From positions 314,975 to 335,450 of the forward strand of contig BFEA01000971.1 in assembly GCA_003427395.1 (NCBI GenBank): DNA of 20,476 nucleotides, in the 5' to 3' direction. Source of the stretch: Chara braunii (taxonomy: Eukaryota > Streptophyta > Charophyceae > Charales > Characeae). The notes under the pieces were generated by a model. The model was given only the letters and a program-made list of their open reading frames with translations. It searched no databases and had not been told where the DNA came from. Positions 17,911 to 20,476 of this stretch are shown here, one piece after another (position 1 is the stretch's first letter; every line of letters starts with the position of its first letter). The position numbers were made by a program, and so were the translations under genes.

Positions 17911-19150
17911 GACCGACCAGCACCGTAGGGCCGCGCCCACAGGCCATTCCTTAAGGACATCCATTAAATTTGGAATGATGCAGAGGATATCAGCATGACT
18001 TTTGGTGTGTCATATAGTGCAACGACAAAATCTTTAGATCGGATGACTGGCTAGGCTACACTCGAGAACCTAAGCCTTCAACCCCATCAGTAAGACTACG
18101 CATAGCGCAGGGTCCTACGGTAGGAAGTCAAATGCACCTTGCCACAAATGGGCACAAGGTGCACCCTCCAAATTTGAGGCTTTGTTGCCCAAGTCCAGTG
18201 CGTTAAGGAGGTTGTGTTAGGGGTGCTATTTAGAGTCGGCTGTTGGTTGAGTGTGTTTTTCGAAGTTGTATGTTGTTAAGCTATTGCACGATGTCAGTTG
18301 GAAAAGGAAGAAGAACGATGGAGTTGACGAAGAGAAGAAGATAAGGAGAAAAGGTCGTCGTACGGGTCATCACGTCCATTGCTGCTAGGTGGTCGTCATC
18401 TTTGTGCTTCAAGTTGACTTCATTAAGGTGGTCGTCGGTCCTCTGACAGTCCTGTTCGTCGTTTTGAAGGTCGCGATGACCTCTATACCCGTTATCAAGC
18501 TATGCTCACCGTAATCGTTATGATAACAGTGCACCTTCAACCTCGTGGTCACCGTGTTTGGTTATTCATTGCATCACGACTTTCATTCGTGGCGGTTATC
18601 ATCTTCCTTGTAATTGAGGTTACATTTGAGATCTCGTTCTGCGCCTTTGCACTCGTTTTCAGTGTGCTAAGGCGCTTGGCTATGTTCCAGTAAAAAGTCC
18701 AATCTGATTTGTTCTGCACGTGATAAGGGGCGATTGCGGTGACTCCCTGACATCGTCGTGCCGAACACCCTAGTTTTGTTTGCTGAGTTGCTCGTCAAAG
18801 ATCCTAGTGCTACTCTCTGTGGTGGTATTCATTGTCACGATCGCTTTCTTGGGTTCAATGTTGCTCGTCGCCACGATTCTAGAGACGTTCGTTTTCATGC
18901 GTGTCAGCTAGGTGGTCGTAATGATTGTCTCCACCCGGGTGTTGATCGTGGTTATCTTTGTACCAACAACTTGAATCGTCTTCAACGGTGCGTCGTGGTG
19001 TTCCTCGTGGTCATCATACTCGTGGTTGTTTGCTTGTGCCAATGTATATTCCCGTGATTTAGCGGAAGACTCAGATACGTTCCAGTCAGACACGACTTTC
19101 TGCATGGCAGAAGCAACAGAAAAATTCAAAACATAAAAGTTCAATTGAAG
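17911..19150. other. Unrecognised region with weak open frames
   Basis: Mixed composition, with many GTCGTC/GGTCGT phrases between 18340 and 19030. The + strand frame 18743-19057 is open but starts without ATG (GTG at 18758). It contains scattered Cys and His followed by a hydrophobic Val-rich end (VVVFLVVIILVVVCLC). A second + frame, 18502-18693, is hydrophobic. Neither shows a family signature. The Val-rich stretch follows from the GTC/GTG-rich composition. Confidence 0.25.
18133..18163. repeat. 9-bp inverted repeat
   Basis: TGCACCTTG (18133-18141) pairs exactly with CAAGGTGCA (18155-18163) around a 13-nt loop that can add CC/GG pairs. Confidence 0.65.
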
Positions 19151-19316
19151 GAAATACTAAATAAAAAATTTTCAGACTAATTTTAATTTCAGTTTATCAA
19201 GAGGTTTTCAGTTTATGATGATCATTTTTACCTCAAAATAAACTGAAAAGTATTTTTTTTTTTGAAAGTTCGGGAACAATCTTGAAAGTTCAAACATAAC
19301 ATTTCAGTTTAATATA

Positions 19317-19674
19317 AATTGAAGTAAAATGTATTGCCTGAATCTAAACTGAAATTTTATCTTTTAGTTTAACATAACTCAAAAATCTAACTGAAATGTT
19401 ATTCATGGAATTTCATTTGAATAAAATTAAACTGAAAAGTTGCCCTTGGTCAGATAACTAAACTGGAAGGTGATTTATTGCCATAAAATTAAACTGAAAT
19501 GCAATTTATGGACGAACAAATAAACTGAAATGTCATTTGTAGACGGAAACTGAAACTGAAAGTTTATATTTCGGGAAAAAATAAACTGAATGTGTTTGGT
19601 TTGCTTGAAAGTAAACTGAAAGTTTATCTTTCAAGAAAACATAAACTAAATATTTTATGTTTGAAAGAAATTAC
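19317..19674. repeat. 30/31-bp minisatellite, about eleven units
   Basis: The phrase AACTGAAA (with variants) begins each unit at 19317, 19347, 19389, 19430, 19461, 19492, 19523, 19554, 19584, 19614 and 19644. Spacings are 30 or 31 bp, except two of 41-42 bp that fit an insertion of about 10 bp. Units also share a T-rich middle and an ATA-like end. Reverse-complement phrases (TTTCAGTTTA) occur just upstream at about 19190, 19207 and 19302, so a partly inverted left flank exists. No protein frame is supported. Confidence 0.85.
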
Positions 19675-20427
19675 TCTATCATTTTCTATAGATAATTATC
19701 ACAAAGGTTCTTAACCTATAAAGTTCTCTATTTGGTTGACATGAACACTTGAAATCTACGTTGCCTTGTGTCACTTGGATCCTGATTGCACCCTACTAAG
19801 GGGCATTGCAACAGTCGGTGTCCACCTCGTTAACCTCACATAAGCAGTGTTTGTCAGTGACACGCACCAAACAACCCGTGTCACTAAGGCAAACCACCAG
19901 CCAATTCCATAGATACCGTGATAGAAATAATAAACTCGTGGGTTGTCTACACCTAGCCTGAATGTCCTACTTGGAGAAACTTTGGGCAATGCCTTAGCAC
20001 GGTCCAAAACCAAAAGAGAAAAGAAAAACTCAACCCTTTTTGGGCGCTTGTAACCGAAGGCAAACTTGCAGACATCTTTTGGCTAACAGTCCTACATAAC
20101 TTTATTATTAAATAATAGTAATAATAACTTGAATAAATCATCTTACACCCTTCTGAGTCCTTTTCAACCCCTTCAAACCCCATTTATACTCTATAGATCC
20201 TCTCAAGTTCAACATTGCCTTTATGGGTGTGAAAGTTCTGTTTTGTACTATGGTCTTGTGACACTACCCGCTGCGCCTGCCCGGATATTGATTATACCTA
20301 TAGACTGGCCTAGGAAATGATTGGTTGTGTCCAGGTCACCTGGCACACCTAAATGGAAGCCCTTTCCAAAAGCGCCCCCCTCCCCCCTCCTCCTACTAGC
20401 CCGCACGACCCCTCCATGTCCCCCCGA

Positions 20428-20429
<2 letters not shown>
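19675..20429. other. Spacer, nothing recognised
   Basis: Mixed-composition sequence. A minus-strand frame (19771-20013) is open for 80 codons with an aromatic patch (YYFYHGIYGIGWWF) but matches nothing I know. A 13-bp palindrome CCAGGTCACCTGG lies at about 20329-20341. The end turns strongly pyrimidine-rich from about 20375. Confidence 0.35.

Positions 20430-20472
<43 letters not shown>
20430..20472. repeat. (TC)n microsatellite
   Basis: About 21 TC dinucleotides preceded by a C- and T-rich stretch, making an extended polypyrimidine tract at the window end. Confidence 0.97.

Positions 20473-20476
<4 letters not shown>

Noticed and set aside
19317-19674. CRISPR-like array with regular spacing
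   Set aside because: The conserved part is only about 8-10 nt, the intervening parts resemble each other, and the context is eukaryotic. It is a minisatellite.

Overview
The window looks like intergenic, repeat-dominated nuclear DNA from a eukaryote. The reasons are long di- and tetranucleotide microsatellites, several AT-rich minisatellites, a decayed Ty3/Gypsy retrotransposon, and a broken piece of mitochondrial nad5-nad4 sequence (a NUMT). I see no intact, confidently identifiable protein-coding gene. The lineage is uncertain. The nad5-then-nad4 order and the nad5 C-terminus resemble streptophyte (charophyte or plant) mitochondria, although red algae also keep this order. A primer-binding site close to the plant-type initiator-Met tRNA 3' end fits the green lineage. 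This is inference only.

Layout. 1-900: (TC)n, a ~230-bp near-palindrome of CTAT/GATA plus non-repetitive interruptions, and (GA)n. 950-1440: a GC-richer island with short ORFs of unknown meaning. 1440-3300: AT-rich poly-T sequence with a ~61-bp degenerate minisatellite. 3300-6475: an array of related modules (TG tract, CAAT/ATTG hairpins, and a shared 'cattcaac' leader or 'CCTTCCCATCCACTACC' tail). The array is interrupted by a ~506-bp hAT-like nonautonomous element with an 8-bp target-site duplication, and by a fold-back region built from a ~20-bp repeat. 7681-8225: a decayed + strand reading frame whose end resembles the C-terminal domain of the DNA-end-resection factor CtIP/Sae2/COM1. 8229-13513: a minus-strand Ty3/Gypsy element read as PBS, gag, protease, reverse transcriptase, RNase H, a PHD-like zinc finger, and the integrase N-terminus. 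It is cut off at the start of the integrase core, directly beside the CtIP-like fragment. 13514-16690: no recognised gene, with a possible promoter/LTR (palindromic ACGTAAG-T-CTTACGT followed by a TATA box) and a possible second PBS. 16690-17628: NUMT with nad4 and nad5 pieces on the minus strand. 17630-19150: unrecognised. 19317-19674: a regular 30/31-bp minisatellite. 20430-20472: (TC)n.

The most interesting point is the PHD-like zinc finger between RNase H and integrase in the Ty3/Gypsy pol. It reads in the same frame as the following integrase linker once a 14-bp tandem duplication is discounted. Other good signals are the hAT-like insertion with its empty site visible in a paralogous module of the same window, the large palindromes, and the CtIP-like pseudogene. 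All domain calls were made by eye and need profile searches.
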